Shown here in pieces: positions 15,635-23,936 of a stretch of 64,000 bases of DNA (position 1 is its first letter; each line of letters opens with the position of its first letter). The stretch spans positions 1,116,001-1,180,000 of the forward strand of contig CBDAPX010000001.1 of NCBI GenBank assembly GCA_965198725.1, written 5' to 3'. This DNA is from CBDAPX01 sp965198725. Lineage in GTDB: Bacteria; Pseudomonadota; Alphaproteobacteria; Rhodobacterales; Rhodobacteraceae. A program made the position numbers and the translations under genes. The notes under the pieces were generated by a model. That model made no database searches, had not been told where the DNA came from, and saw nothing but the letters and a program-made list of their open reading frames with translations.

Positions 15635-17248
15635 ATGCGTCTTTTCGAAACATCCATTCGGTTGGCGGTAAACAATCCGCTGCGTGCCATTGCGCTTGCG
15701 CTGGTCTTGCCGGTGCTGGGCTTTGCGGCATTCCCAACCCTGACGGCACAGTTCTTTCCGGGTGTCGAACGCAACCAGTTTTATGTCGAGGTATCGATGC
15801 CACCGGGCAGCGATATCGCCGAGACAACGCGCGTTGCACTGGATATGGACGACATCATTCGGGCGGACGAGGGGCTGCAAAGCGTTTATTGGACCGTCGG
15901 TGGCTCTGGCCCGGCGTTCTATTACAACATCGTGGGCGGGCGCAGCCAGGAACCCGGCTTTGCCCAAGCCATGATCACGACCCAAACAGATGCCGATGCC
16001 GCGCGTCTGGTGGGCAGTTTGCAACGCCAATTTGATCGGGATTTCCCGCAAGCCACCGTGATCGTCCGCGGCTTGGTCCAAGGGCCGCCGGTTGACGCAC
16101 CTGTCGAGATCAAAATTCAGGGGCAGGACATCGCCACCTTGCGTGCCCTGGGGGACGAGGTGCGGGCCATCATGGCAGACCTTGATCTTGTGACACAGGC
16201 CCGCGCCGGCGTGAACGGCGGCGCGCCTCAGGTTCGCTTTGAAGTGGATGAAGACAAGGCGCGACTGTTGGGTCTGGATGTGGCAGATGTGGCGGCGCAG
16301 TTGGATGCCGGTCTTGTCGGCGTCACGGGTGGATCGTTGGTCGAAGGAACCGAGCAATTGCCGGTCCGCGTCCGGCTGGGCAACGACCTGCGCGGTGATC
16401 TTCAAGCGATTGCCGATATGCCAATTGTTTTGCCAAATGGTGCGGTAATCTCTGCCACTGGGGCCTTTCCGGCAGTACCTCTTTCCGAAATCGCAACGCC
16501 AATCGTCGAACCCGCCGAAAGCGTCATCACACGCGTCGATGGCGTGAGAGAGAACATCGTCCGAGCATTCCTGGTGCCCAATGTTCTGCCGGAAGAAGCG
16601 TTGCAACAGGTTCTGACAGCACTTGATGATCGCGCCTTTGCAGTTCCGTCGGGCCTTACGCTCAGCCTTGGGGGTGACAGCGATGCACGGTCGGATACCG
16701 TTGGGAACCTTCTGGCCTCGGTCGGCCTCATCGTGACGTTGACCATCGCGACCATTGTGCTGACGTTCAATTCGTTCCGCTTGGCGGCGGTGACACTGGT
16801 CGTTTGTGTCCTTGCTGCGGGTCTGTCGATGCTGTCCTTGGCCATCATGCAATACCCGTTTGGCGTTGTTGCGATCATTGGGGTCATTGGTTCAATCGGT
16901 GTGTCGGTGAACGCGGCGATTATCATTCTGACCGCCTTGCAGGCGGATGCGGATGCTGCCGCCGGGGACCGGGATGCCATGGCCCGTGTCGTGGTCGGGT
17001 CCAGCCGTCATATTCTGTCGACGACGGTGACGACCTTTGGCGGCTTCCTGCCTTTGATCCTCGATGGTGGTGCCTTCTGGCCGCCATTTGCGGTCTCCAT
17101 CGCGGGCGGTGTCCTGTTGTCGACGGTGGTCAGTTTCTACTTCACACCTCCGATGTTTGCCCTTGTCCGTCGCCGTGCAGCCAAACGCACCCAACCGTCG
17201 GAAGAACCCGCGTTCGAGCTTGTGGCGATCCGCCACGCCGCCGAATAA
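15635..17248 (+). CDS. RND efflux permease, C-terminal half
   Basis: 537 residues equal to TM7, the second periplasmic loop and TM8-TM12 of an AcrB-type pump. It begins MRLFETSIRLAVNNPLRAIAL, the usual start of the second half, and includes PPGSDI and the late segment IATIVLTFNSFRLAAVTLVV. The ATG at 15635 is only 3 bases after the TAG that ends the first half, and in the same frame. A ribosome finishing the first half could restart here; no good independent ribosome site is visible. If the TAG is a mutation or error, both pieces are one gene, 14105-17248. Confidence 0.85.
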   Translation: MRLFETSIRLAVNNPLRAIALALVLPVLGFAAFPTLTAQFFPGVERNQFYVEVSMPPGSDIAETTRVALDMDDIIRADEGLQSVYWTVGGSGPAFYYNIVGGRSQEPGFAQAMITTQTDADAARLVGSLQRQFDRDFPQATVIVRGLVQGPPVDAPVEIKIQGQDIATLRALGDEVRAIMADLDLVTQARAGVNGGAPQVRFEVDEDKARLLGLDVADVAAQLDAGLVGVTGGSLVEGTEQLPVRVRLGNDLRGDLQAIADMPIVLPNGAVISATGAFPAVPLSEIATPIVEPAESVITRVDGVRENIVRAFLVPNVLPEEALQQVLTALDDRAFAVPSGLTLSLGGDSDARSDTVGNLLASVGLIVTLTIATIVLTFNSFRLAAVTLVVCVLAAGLSMLSLAIMQYPFGVVAIIGVIGSIGVSVNAAIIILTALQADADAAAGDRDAMARVVVGSSRHILSTTVTTFGGFLPLILDGGAFWPPFAVSIAGGVLLSTVVSFYFTPPMFALVRRRAAKRTQPSEEPAFELVAIRHAAE

Positions 17249-17307
17249 CGAGGTTCAATCAGTCCGATTGCCGAAACGCTTCGGCATCCAATAGTCGGTT
17301 TGCTCAT

Positions 17308-17337
17308 TCAGCCGCGCATCAACGGATGCGCGGCTGA
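17308..17337. terminator. Hairpin between convergent RND and DMT genes
   Basis: A perfect 13-base stem (core AGCCGCGCATC / GATGCGCGGCT) with a 4-base loop AACG, 60 bases past the RND stop and 85 bases past the DMT stop. No T-run follows, so it may be an mRNA-end stem or a weak terminator serving both strands. Confidence 0.5.
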
Positions 17338-17422
17338 TCGCCAAGGTATTAAGCCAAACGTTCGCGGAAAGCCCTCTGGGTGGGGCAGATCGGTATTTAG
17401 TGAGGGGTCAAGCTGATGTGGT

Positions 17423-18403
17423 TTAATACCGGCTCTTGACCTCAGCGGCGCGGGCGATACGGCGCGACTTTTGCTGCTCTCGCAAAAAGACGAACAGGCT
17501 AGAAGCAATGATAAGCGTCATGCCGATCCAAACTTCCCAATCCGGCAACTCAGCCCAGATCAGCCACCCCCAGAACACCGCCAAAGGCAGACCAATGTAT
17601 TCGAATGGCGCGACCGTGGCGGCATCGCTGAGCCGATACGCCTGGCTGAGCGCATAGCCGATAATGGCAGAGTTCAGACCGAGCCCGATAAAGAGCGGCC
17701 AATCTCCGTCAGCGGGCCAGACCCAGGCGCGCAACAGGAATTGTATAGAAGGATTGTCCGTTGTTTCCGCATAGCGCCCATCGCCTGCGACCACAAAAAA
17801 CATCAGTGAGACCAGAATGAACATGGCCTGAATGTAAACGGCCAACGCCGATGCTTTGCTGACCGCGCCCAGTTTGCGGGTCATGATTTGCAGGAAAGCA
17901 TAGCAAAAGGCCGACAGAACCGGCAGCAACAGGACAATCCGGCTGACGTTCAACGTGTCGCTACCTTCCCACGGGCGCTGCATGATGATCACACCGACAA
18001 AGCCGATGATCACGGCACTCATCCGAAGAATGCCGACTTTTTCGCCCAGCATCGGGATGGACAATAGCGTTATGAACAAGGGGGCCGCGAAAAACAGTGC
18101 AGTCGCATCCGCCAATGGGATAACCGCCAAAGCCACGAAAAAGGTCATGTTTGAGATGACGACCATCACCACCCGGAAGAGATGCAATCCCGGTTGATTG
18201 GTCTTCAGGATCTGCCAGCCGCCTTCGAGCTGAACCAACACGAGGCCGAACAGAATGCCGATGGCGGACCGTGTAAATACCATCTGGGGCAGCGGATAGC
18301 CGCCGGACAATTGCTTGATCAGCATGTCGTTGATCGAAATACAGAACATTCCAATCAGCACAAAGATGATCCCGGCACCGGATTTCGACACGTCTTGCGC
18401 CAT
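17423..18403 (-). CDS. DMT/EamA family transporter
   Basis: A 326-residue inner-membrane protein with about ten hydrophobic segments in two EamA repeats. The first begins GIIFVLIGMFCISINDMLIKQL and the second contains FEYIGLPLAVFWGWLIWAEL. The family exports metabolites or drugs; the substrate cannot be told from sequence. ATG 18403 was chosen over a start 14 codons upstream because it precedes the first helix directly. The C-terminal tail is basic (REQQKSRRIARAAEVKSRY), consistent with a cytoplasmic end. It is convergent with the RND operon and divergent from the coxG-like gene. Confidence 0.88.
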   Translation of the reverse strand: MAQDVSKSGAGIIFVLIGMFCISINDMLIKQLSGGYPLPQMVFTRSAIGILFGLVLVQLEGGWQILKTNQPGLHLFRVVMVVISNMTFFVALAVIPLADATALFFAAPLFITLLSIPMLGEKVGILRMSAVIIGFVGVIIMQRPWEGSDTLNVSRIVLLLPVLSAFCYAFLQIMTRKLGAVSKASALAVYIQAMFILVSLMFFVVAGDGRYAETTDNPSIQFLLRAWVWPADGDWPLFIGLGLNSAIIGYALSQAYRLSDAATVAPFEYIGLPLAVFWGWLIWAELPDWEVWIGMTLIIASSLFVFLREQQKSRRIARAAEVKSRY

Positions 18404-18549
18404 GCGAGCCTTCGCTGTTTGTGTTGAATACCTCACCGCTATCACAGGCTGACGGGTTTGCCAGTGCCGAAAACGACATGCCGTGTGTCTTGGCCATGTC
18501 GCGGAATGGAGTTAAGCATTGGTATCGGACCAGATAGAGGACCCAACCC

Positions 18550-19065
18550 ATGCAAATGAGCGACACGATTACCATCAACGCTGCACCGGACGTGGTCTAT
18601 AACGCGTTGCTGGATCCGGAGGTTTTGTTGGCCGCTGTGCCCGGCGCGACGGAAGTGAGCGGGAACCCAACCGACGGCTATGACGCGTCGGTCACGCAAA
18701 AAGTCGGGCCGGTCAAAGCGACGTTCAAAGGCAAGGTCACCATGTCCGAAATGGTCGAAGGTCAGTCACTGACCATCGCCGGTGACGGCAAAGGCGGTGC
18801 CGCAGGGTACGCAAAAGGCGGTGCGCAGGTCCGTTTTGCGGCCGATGACGACGGCAAAACGCTTTTGACCTATGATGTCGAGGCAAAGGTGGGCGGCAAG
18901 TTGGCCCAATTGGGCAGCCGGATCATTGACGGGTTTGCCAAACGCATGGCGGACCAGTTTTTCACCAATCTGCGCCAGACCATCGAAGGTGATGACGAGG
19001 CCGAAGAGGCCCCGGAAGAGGGCAGCAAGAAAGGCTGGCTTGGAAAGCTCACTGGACGCGATTGA
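18550..19065 (+). CDS. CoxG-like SRPBCC protein
   Basis: A 171-residue protein of the CO-dehydrogenase subunit G (CoxG/DUF1334-like SRPBCC) family. It has the N-terminal strand-helix DTITINAAPDVVYNALLDPEVL, the PGATEV turn, and the glycine-rich GKGGAAGYAKGGAQVRF region. CoxG anchors or matures molybdenum CO dehydrogenase at the membrane in some bacteria, but many homologues lie away from cox genes, as here. The C-terminus is an acidic then basic tail (DDEAEEAPEEGSKKGWLGKL) after the hydrophobic pocket. No coxMSL genes are in the window, so the role is open. Confidence 0.8.
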   Translation: MQMSDTITINAAPDVVYNALLDPEVLLAAVPGATEVSGNPTDGYDASVTQKVGPVKATFKGKVTMSEMVEGQSLTIAGDGKGGAAGYAKGGAQVRFAADDDGKTLLTYDVEAKVGGKLAQLGSRIIDGFAKRMADQFFTNLRQTIEGDDEAEEAPEEGSKKGWLGKLTGRD

Positions 19066-19141
19066 TAAAATCATTGGGCCAAGGGCTGGAAGATCGATTG
19101 GCGCGGCAATAGGGTCGCGCTGATCCGGGAGGAAAACTGAC

Positions 19142-20071
19142 ATGTCGGCCATTCTCAAAGTGCGCGATCTGCGCAAAGCCTATGATGGCGAGTTCGAAGC
19201 GTTGAAGGGCGTGACCCTGGACGTCGAAGAGGGTGAAATCCTTGCGCTGTTGGGGCCAAACGGCGCTGGTAAGACGACGTTGATTTCCACGATTTGCGGG
19301 ATTGTTTCGGCCACCTCGGGCAAAGTCGAAGTTGGTGGTCATGACATTGCATCTGCCTTTCGTGAGGCGCGGTCCATGATTGGGTTGGTGCCGCAAGAGA
19401 TTGCGCTCGAACCTTTTGAATAGGTCCTGAACACGGTACGGTTTTCCCGCGGATTGTTTGGCAAGCCGCGCAACGACGCGTTGATCGAGGAAGTTCTCAA
19501 AAAGCTGTCTCTTTGGGACAAACGCAATTCTGCAATCAAAGAGCTGTCCGGTGGTATGAAACGTCGTGTCCTGATCGCCAAGGCACTGGCCCACGAACCG
19601 CGGCTTTTGTTCCTGGATGAGCCCACCGCCGGTGTTGACGTCGAACTGCGCAAGGACATGTGGGATGTGGTGGCGCAGTTGAAGGCGGACGGCGTCACCA
19701 TCGTTTTGACGACGCATTACATCGAAGAAGCAGAGGCGATGGCCGACCGTGTTGGTGTGATCGCCAAGGGCAATATTCTGCTGGTTGAGGAAAAGAAAAC
19801 CCTGATGCGCCAAATGGGGCAAAAACAATTGGTTGTCTCGCTGACAGATCCGGTGGATGCCGTGCCAGAAAGCTTGGCCGCGCATAATCTCGAACTGGCC
19901 GCCGAAGGACGCAAGCTGGTCTACACCTATGACACGCGGGGGGATCGCACGGGCATCACCCGTTTGCTGAACGACTTGTCCGCTGCAGGTCTGGTTCTGC
20001 GCGATGTGCAGACCCGGCAAAGCAGTCTCGAAGAGATTTTTGTCGACCTGGTATCGGAGAATGCCGCATGA
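19142..20071 (+). pseudogene. ABC-2 transporter ATP-binding protein, interrupted by in-frame TAG
   Basis: A 309-residue ABC ATPase frame. Walker A is GPNGAGKTT (38-46) and the Q-loop is VPQE (Q85). Codon 94 is TAG (19421-19423; EPFE-stop-VLNTVRFSRG). The same frame then gives the signature LSGGMKRR, Walker B LLFLDEP and the switch histidine TTHYIEEAEAMADRVG. The first 93 residues alone cannot be an ATPase, and the second part lacks Walker A. No other damage is seen, so either the stop is recent, it is read through, or it is a sequence error. The gene overlaps the permease start by 4 bases (ATGA), the usual operon layout. Confidence 0.85.
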
Positions 20072-20829
20072 ACCCGACTGCGATCGCCGCCATCTATCGG
20101 TTCGAAATGGCCCGGTTCTTCCGGACCTTCATGCAAAGCTTTTTGTCGCCGGTTCTGTCGACATCTCTGTATTTCGTTGTCTTCGGGGCGGCCATCGGCA
20201 GCCGCATTCAAGAGGTCGAAGGCGTCAGCTATGGCGCGTTCATCGTGCCCGGTCTCATCATGCTCAGCGTCATGACCCAAGCGATTTCAAACGCTTCATT
20301 CGGCATCTATTTTCCAAAATTCATCGGCACCGTTTATGAGCTGTTATCTGCCCCGATCAACTTTTTTGAGATTGTGCTGGGCTACGTCGGGGCCGCAGCG
20401 ACCAAGGCGCTTTTTATCGGTGTTGTCATCCTGTTCACATCGTCCTTCTTCGTTGATCTGACGATTGCGCACCCGTTTGCGATGCTGGCCTTTCTGGTCC
20501 TGACCTGTGTCAGCTTTGCTTTGTTGGGCTTCATCATCGGCATTTGGGCCAAGAGTTTTGAACAGCTGCAACTGGTGCCGCAGATGATCGTGACACCATT
20601 GGTGTTCTTGGGTGGGTCGTTCTATTCCATCTCCATGTTGCCGCCGTTTTGGCAGACCGTCACTTTGTTCAACCCCGTGGTCTATTTGATTTCCGGGTTC
20701 CGCTGGTCCTTTTTCGGCGCGGCGGATGTGCCGGTCGGGCTTAGCCTGTTGGCAATCTTTGCCTTCACCATGCTGTGTGTCGGGTTCATCTGGTGGATTT
20801 TCAAGACCGGTTGGCGCATTCGCGAATAA
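20068..20829 (+). CDS. ABC-2 type permease
   Basis: A 253-residue inner-membrane permease with six hydrophobic segments, like YadH of the ABC-2 family. Typical features are FLSPVLSTSLYFVVFG, EVEGVSYGAFIVPGLIMLSVM (the conserved Y-x-x-F-x-x-P-G-L motif before TM2), and QMIVTPLVFLGGSFYSISMLPP before the last helices. It pairs with the upstream ATPase, which it overlaps by ATGA. The likely cargo is a lipid, polysaccharide or hydrophobic compound, not determined. If the ATPase is truly dead, this permease is idle. Confidence 0.92.
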   Translation: MNPTAIAAIYRFEMARFFRTFMQSFLSPVLSTSLYFVVFGAAIGSRIQEVEGVSYGAFIVPGLIMLSVMTQAISNASFGIYFPKFIGTVYELLSAPINFFEIVLGYVGAAATKALFIGVVILFTSSFFVDLTIAHPFAMLAFLVLTCVSFALLGFIIGIWAKSFEQLQLVPQMIVTPLVFLGGSFYSISMLPPFWQTVTLFNPVVYLISGFRWSFFGAADVPVGLSLLAIFAFTMLCVGFIWWIFKTGWRIRE

Positions 20830-20938
20830 CCTGCGCCGTTGAAATTATGTCGGTCGGTTCGACAATTTGTGGGGCAAGGGGAAATCGGTTTTGGCCCGAA
20901 CCTTGTTTGTGAGCGGGCGGCAATCTACATGACCCTCC

Positions 20939-21736
20939 ATGAAAAGATGGCTGCCCTTTGTTAAGCAGGAACCGCTTGTCGCAATCGTTCGTCTGAACGG
21001 GGCGATCGGAATGGGCGGTCGGATGTCGTTGAACGACCAGTCGCTGGCGCCTTTGCTTGAGCGCGCGTTCAAGCGCGGAAAGCCAAGTGCGGTGGCGCTA
21101 GAGGTAAACTCTCCTGGCGGTTCACCGGTCCAATCCTCGCTGATCGGGGCGCGCATTCGCCGGTTGTCGGAAAAACACAACGTGCCCGTTTACGCCTTTG
21201 TCGAAGACGTTGCGGCCTCTGGTGGATACTGGCTGGCTGCCGCGGCGGACGAGATTTATGCGGATGACAGTTCTGTGCTCGGGTCCATCGGTGTCATCTC
21301 TGCCGGGTTCGGCGCACATGTTTTCCTGGCCCGACAGGGTGTGGAGCGGCGCGTCTACACCGCAGGAAAGTCGAAATCGATGCTGGACCCGTTCCGCCCC
21401 GAAAGCGAAGAGGATGTCGCACGGCTCAAGACATTGCTGGGCGATATCCACGCCAATTTCATTGATCACGTGACAGCCCGCCGTGGCAGCAAACTCGATA
21501 CCTCGACGTATCTGTTCACCGGCGAGGTCTGGCTGGCCAAGCGCGCGGTTGAGCTTGGGCTGATCGACGGTATCGGGCATCTGCGACCTAAAATGGAAGA
21601 GCGGTTTGGCGCCAAGGTTCAATTCCGCCGCTATGGCATGCGCCGGTCGCCCCTGTCCCGATTTGGGATCAACATGGCGCAAGATGCCATAGGCGTCATC
21701 GAGGAGCGGGCAGCCTTTGCCCGTTTTGGCCTCTGA
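20939..21736 (+). CDS. S49 family serine peptidase (SppA-like)
   Basis: A 265-residue peptidase of the SppA/signal-peptide-peptidase fold, in a short single-domain form. The catalytic serine lies in EDVAASGGYWLAAAAD and the catalytic lysine in TAGKSKSMLDPFRP; VALEVNSPGGSPVQS is the oxyanion/substrate region. The protein lacks the usual long membrane anchor at its N-terminus (MKRWLPFVKQEPLVAIVRL), so it may be cytoplasmic or peripherally bound. The stop is one base upstream of the next small gene, so these are translationally linked. Targets could be cleaved signal peptides; this is family knowledge only. Confidence 0.9.
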   Translation: MKRWLPFVKQEPLVAIVRLNGAIGMGGRMSLNDQSLAPLLERAFKRGKPSAVALEVNSPGGSPVQSSLIGARIRRLSEKHNVPVYAFVEDVAASGGYWLAAAADEIYADDSSVLGSIGVISAGFGAHVFLARQGVERRVYTAGKSKSMLDPFRPESEEDVARLKTLLGDIHANFIDHVTARRGSKLDTSTYLFTGEVWLAKRAVELGLIDGIGHLRPKMEERFGAKVQFRRYGMRRSPLSRFGINMAQDAIGVIEERAAFARFGL

Positions 21737-21737
21737 C

Positions 21738-21908
21738 GTGATTTTGAAGATCGTATCGCTGTTTCTTGTCTTCATCGCCGTTTTGGCGATGTTTGGACGG
21801 CTGCGGATGCCCAAGCTACGCCAGGTGGCGTCGGTCAAGTGCGCCAAATGCGGGCGGTACAAAATTGGCAAAGGCCCATGTTCCTGTGGCCGAGGAGGTA
21901 CGGGATGA
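21738..21908 (+). CDS. Small membrane protein with C-terminal Cys motif
   Basis: A 56-residue protein with an N-terminal hydrophobic helix (VILKIVSLFLVFIAVLAMFG) and a basic segment. A C-terminal knuckle follows with four cysteines, CAKC and CSC in KCAKCGRYKIGKGPCSCG, that could bind zinc. I chose GTG 21738, immediately after the peptidase stop; an in-frame TTG 7 codons earlier would overlap the peptidase. It overlaps the next gene by ATGA. Position between the S49 peptidase and the exchanger, with tight coupling, suggests a conserved accessory gene. No function is known to me. Confidence 0.7.
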   Translation: MILKIVSLFLVFIAVLAMFGRLRMPKLRQVASVKCAKCGRYKIGKGPCSCGRGGTG

Positions 21909-22855
21909 TCGCATGGCTTTTGAGTGGTTTGGGCCTCGTTATACTTTTGTTGGCGGGCGATGCCCTGGTGAAAGGCGCCGTGAACTTGAGCCTTCGTTTG
22001 GGCGTTCCGGCCTTAATCGTAAGTTTGACCATCGTGGCATTCGGAACCTCTGCGCCAGAGCTGCTGATCTCGATCAAGGCGCTGACAGAGGGCTCACCGG
22101 GTCTTGCCTTAGGCAACGTTGTGGGATCGAACACAGCCAATATTCTGATGGTGCTTGGCATACCCGCCCTGGTGGCGGTCATGCATACCAGCGAATGCGA
22201 CAGTCGGCGGAACTATGCGATCATGATAGCGGCAACTTTGCTGTTTATCGCTTTGGCCTTTCTGGGCACATTCACGATCTGGACGGGGCTTATCCTGTTG
22301 GCCGCTTTGGCGCTGGTTTTGGGGGACGCGTTTCGAACCGCGCGGCGTCACCGCGCGGAGGGCGTGCCTGACGAGTTGGAAGATATCGAAGAAGCCGATC
22401 CCGACATGCCTTATTGGCGTGTTGGCATCTTCATTTTGCTTGGCATGATCGGACTACCATTAGGCGCCAGCCTGTTGGTGGACAACGCCACCATCATCGC
22501 GCGCACTTATGGTGTCAGCGACACGGTGATCGGCCTGACCCTCGTCGCGGTTGGGACGTCTTTGCCGGAATTGGCGACAACCGTCATGGCCGCACTGCGC
22601 CGTCAGGCGGATGTCGCACTGGGCAACGTCATTGGTTCGAACATGTTCAACCTCTTGGCGATCATCGGGGTTGCGACGTTCTTTGGTCAGATCCCGGTTG
22701 ATCCGGAGTTCGTCGAGTTTGACTTGTGGGTCATGTTGGGGGCCTCTCTTCTGCTCATCCCGTTCGTCTATCTCAAACAAGACATCACCCGGATCTGGGG
22801 TATCATCTTGACTGCGCTTTATGTGGTCTATGTGGGCGTGGTACTGACCTGGTAG
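21905..22855 (+). CDS. Calcium/sodium antiporter (CaCA, YrbG-like)
   Basis: A 316-residue inner-membrane exchanger with about ten helices and two inverted alpha repeats. The repeats show the family ion-binding motifs: AFGTSAPELLISIKA...GNVVGSNTANI in the first half and AVGTSLPELATTVMA...GNVIGSNMFNL in the second. Between them is an acidic loop (PDELEDIEEADPDMP). It would exchange Na+ for Ca2+ across the membrane. ATG 21905 is chosen because it overlaps the preceding small gene in ATGA. The gene ends with TAG, a genuine terminator use of that codon. Confidence 0.92.
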   Translation: MIAWLLSGLGLVILLLAGDALVKGAVNLSLRLGVPALIVSLTIVAFGTSAPELLISIKALTEGSPGLALGNVVGSNTANILMVLGIPALVAVMHTSECDSRRNYAIMIAATLLFIALAFLGTFTIWTGLILLAALALVLGDAFRTARRHRAEGVPDELEDIEEADPDMPYWRVGIFILLGMIGLPLGASLLVDNATIIARTYGVSDTVIGLTLVAVGTSLPELATTVMAALRRQADVALGNVIGSNMFNLLAIIGVATFFGQIPVDPEFVEFDLWVMLGASLLLIPFVYLKQDITRIWGIILTALYVVYVGVVLTW

Positions 22856-22872
22856 AAGACGGGGAATACTGA

Positions 22873-23652
22873 ATGACACGGGCACTGGTGACCGGCGCGG
22901 GCAAGCGGCTTGGCCGCGCTATGGCGCTTTACCTGGCCGGACGCGGCTATGATGTGGCAGTCCATTACGCCAGCTCAGAAGACGCGGCGCAGACGGTTGT
23001 GCAAGAGTGTCAGGCGTTGGGTGTTTCGGCAGTCGCCACCGCTGGTGATTTGACGGTTGAGGCCGACATGCAGGCGCTTTTGCCAAAGGCGGCCAGCGGG
23101 TTGGGCGGCCCTATTACGTGCCTCGTCAACAACGCCTCTGTCTTTGAGTATGACAATGTGCGCACTGCGCGCCGTGAAAGCTGGGACCGGCACCTAGAAA
23201 GCAATCTGCGAGCGCCTTTCGTGTTGACGCAAGCAATGGCGGCGCAAGGGCTGACCGCTGGAACGGACGAAAATGGAGAGCCTATTGCAAGCGCGATGAT
23301 CCTGAACATGATCGACATGCGCGTGCGCAAACTGACCCCGGAATTCATGTCCTACACGCTGGCGAAATCCGCGTTGTGGACGCTGACGCAAACCGCGGCA
23401 CAGGCGTTGACGCCGGCGATCCGGGTCAATGCCATTGGTCCCGGACCCACAATGCAAGGCCACCGCCAATCCGCAGAGCATTTCCAAAACCAACGCAGCA
23501 ACACCATATCGGGACGGGGCGCGAACCCGGCCGACATCACAGCAGCACTTGGCTATTTCCTCGACGCACCTGCGGTTACAGGGCAATTGCTGTGCGTGGA
23601 TGGCGGACAGCATTTGGGGTGGCAGACGCCGGACGTTCTGGGCGTGGAATGA
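22873..23652 (+). CDS. SDR oxidoreductase, pteridine-reductase-like
   Basis: A 259-residue short-chain dehydrogenase. The cofactor site is TGAGKRLG (7-14), NNAS is at 86-89, and Y161-K165 (YTLAKSA) is the catalytic pair. The usual catalytic serine is replaced by D148 (NMIDMR), which is the pattern of pteridine reductases and FolM-type dihydromonapterin reductases. It is followed by AIGPGPTMQG. The likely role is NADPH reduction of dihydropterins for a tetrahydro cofactor. That assignment rests on the Asp substitution and overall pattern; a general SDR is the alternative. It lies 17 bases after the exchanger gene. Confidence 0.78.
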   Translation: MTRALVTGAGKRLGRAMALYLAGRGYDVAVHYASSEDAAQTVVQECQALGVSAVATAGDLTVEADMQALLPKAASGLGGPITCLVNNASVFEYDNVRTARRESWDRHLESNLRAPFVLTQAMAAQGLTAGTDENGEPIASAMILNMIDMRVRKLTPEFMSYTLAKSALWTLTQTAAQALTPAIRVNAIGPGPTMQGHRQSAEHFQNQRSNTISGRGANPADITAALGYFLDAPAVTGQLLCVDGGQHLGWQTPDVLGVE

Positions 23653-23856
23653 CCGACGCTAGGTCAAGTTTTGCACCGTTCACCGGCGCGTCACACGCGC
23701 GTTACAAAAATGCTAATAAATTCATAAACTTGCCACGCGGTCAAAAAAATACTATTACTTTTCAATAGCTTGAATATGTGTCTGTTTTTTGTGCAAATTC
23801 ACGAACCGTTCATAAAACAAAGGAAATTTCCGTGTGCCCCGAAGTTATCATCGTGG

Positions 23857-23877
23857 TTATCCACAGAAACCGTGGAT
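23857..23877. promoter_or_regulatory. DnaA-box match within inverted repeat upstream of uvrC
   Basis: TTATCCACA (23857-23865) is an exact match to the strong DnaA box. It lies within ATCCAC-N7-GTGGAT (23859-23877), about 60-80 bases before the uvrC start. The surrounding 23653-23936 stretch is noticeably AT-rich for this window and holds no gene. Confidence 0.55.
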
Positions 23878-23936
23878 TTGTTTTGTCTTGAAACATCGGG
23901 CGCAAGATTGCAGCGAACCGCGGGGAATCATATTTT

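Noticed and set aside
15422..16852. A 476-codon open frame on the minus strand
   Set aside because: It is antisense to the RND permease halves and reads as low-complexity Arg/Gln/His; no family pattern.
14105..17248. Two separate RND genes of different origin
   Set aside because: The two frames are in phase with one intervening codon besides the stop, and together make exactly one normal-length pump, so they come from one gene.
5653..19423. Full reassignment of TAG to an amino acid
   Set aside because: TAG is used as a normal final stop by at least five genes here (ends near 1556, 12227, 22855, 48271 and 52102), so a general code change is unlikely. Partial suppression remains possible and is kept as a finding.
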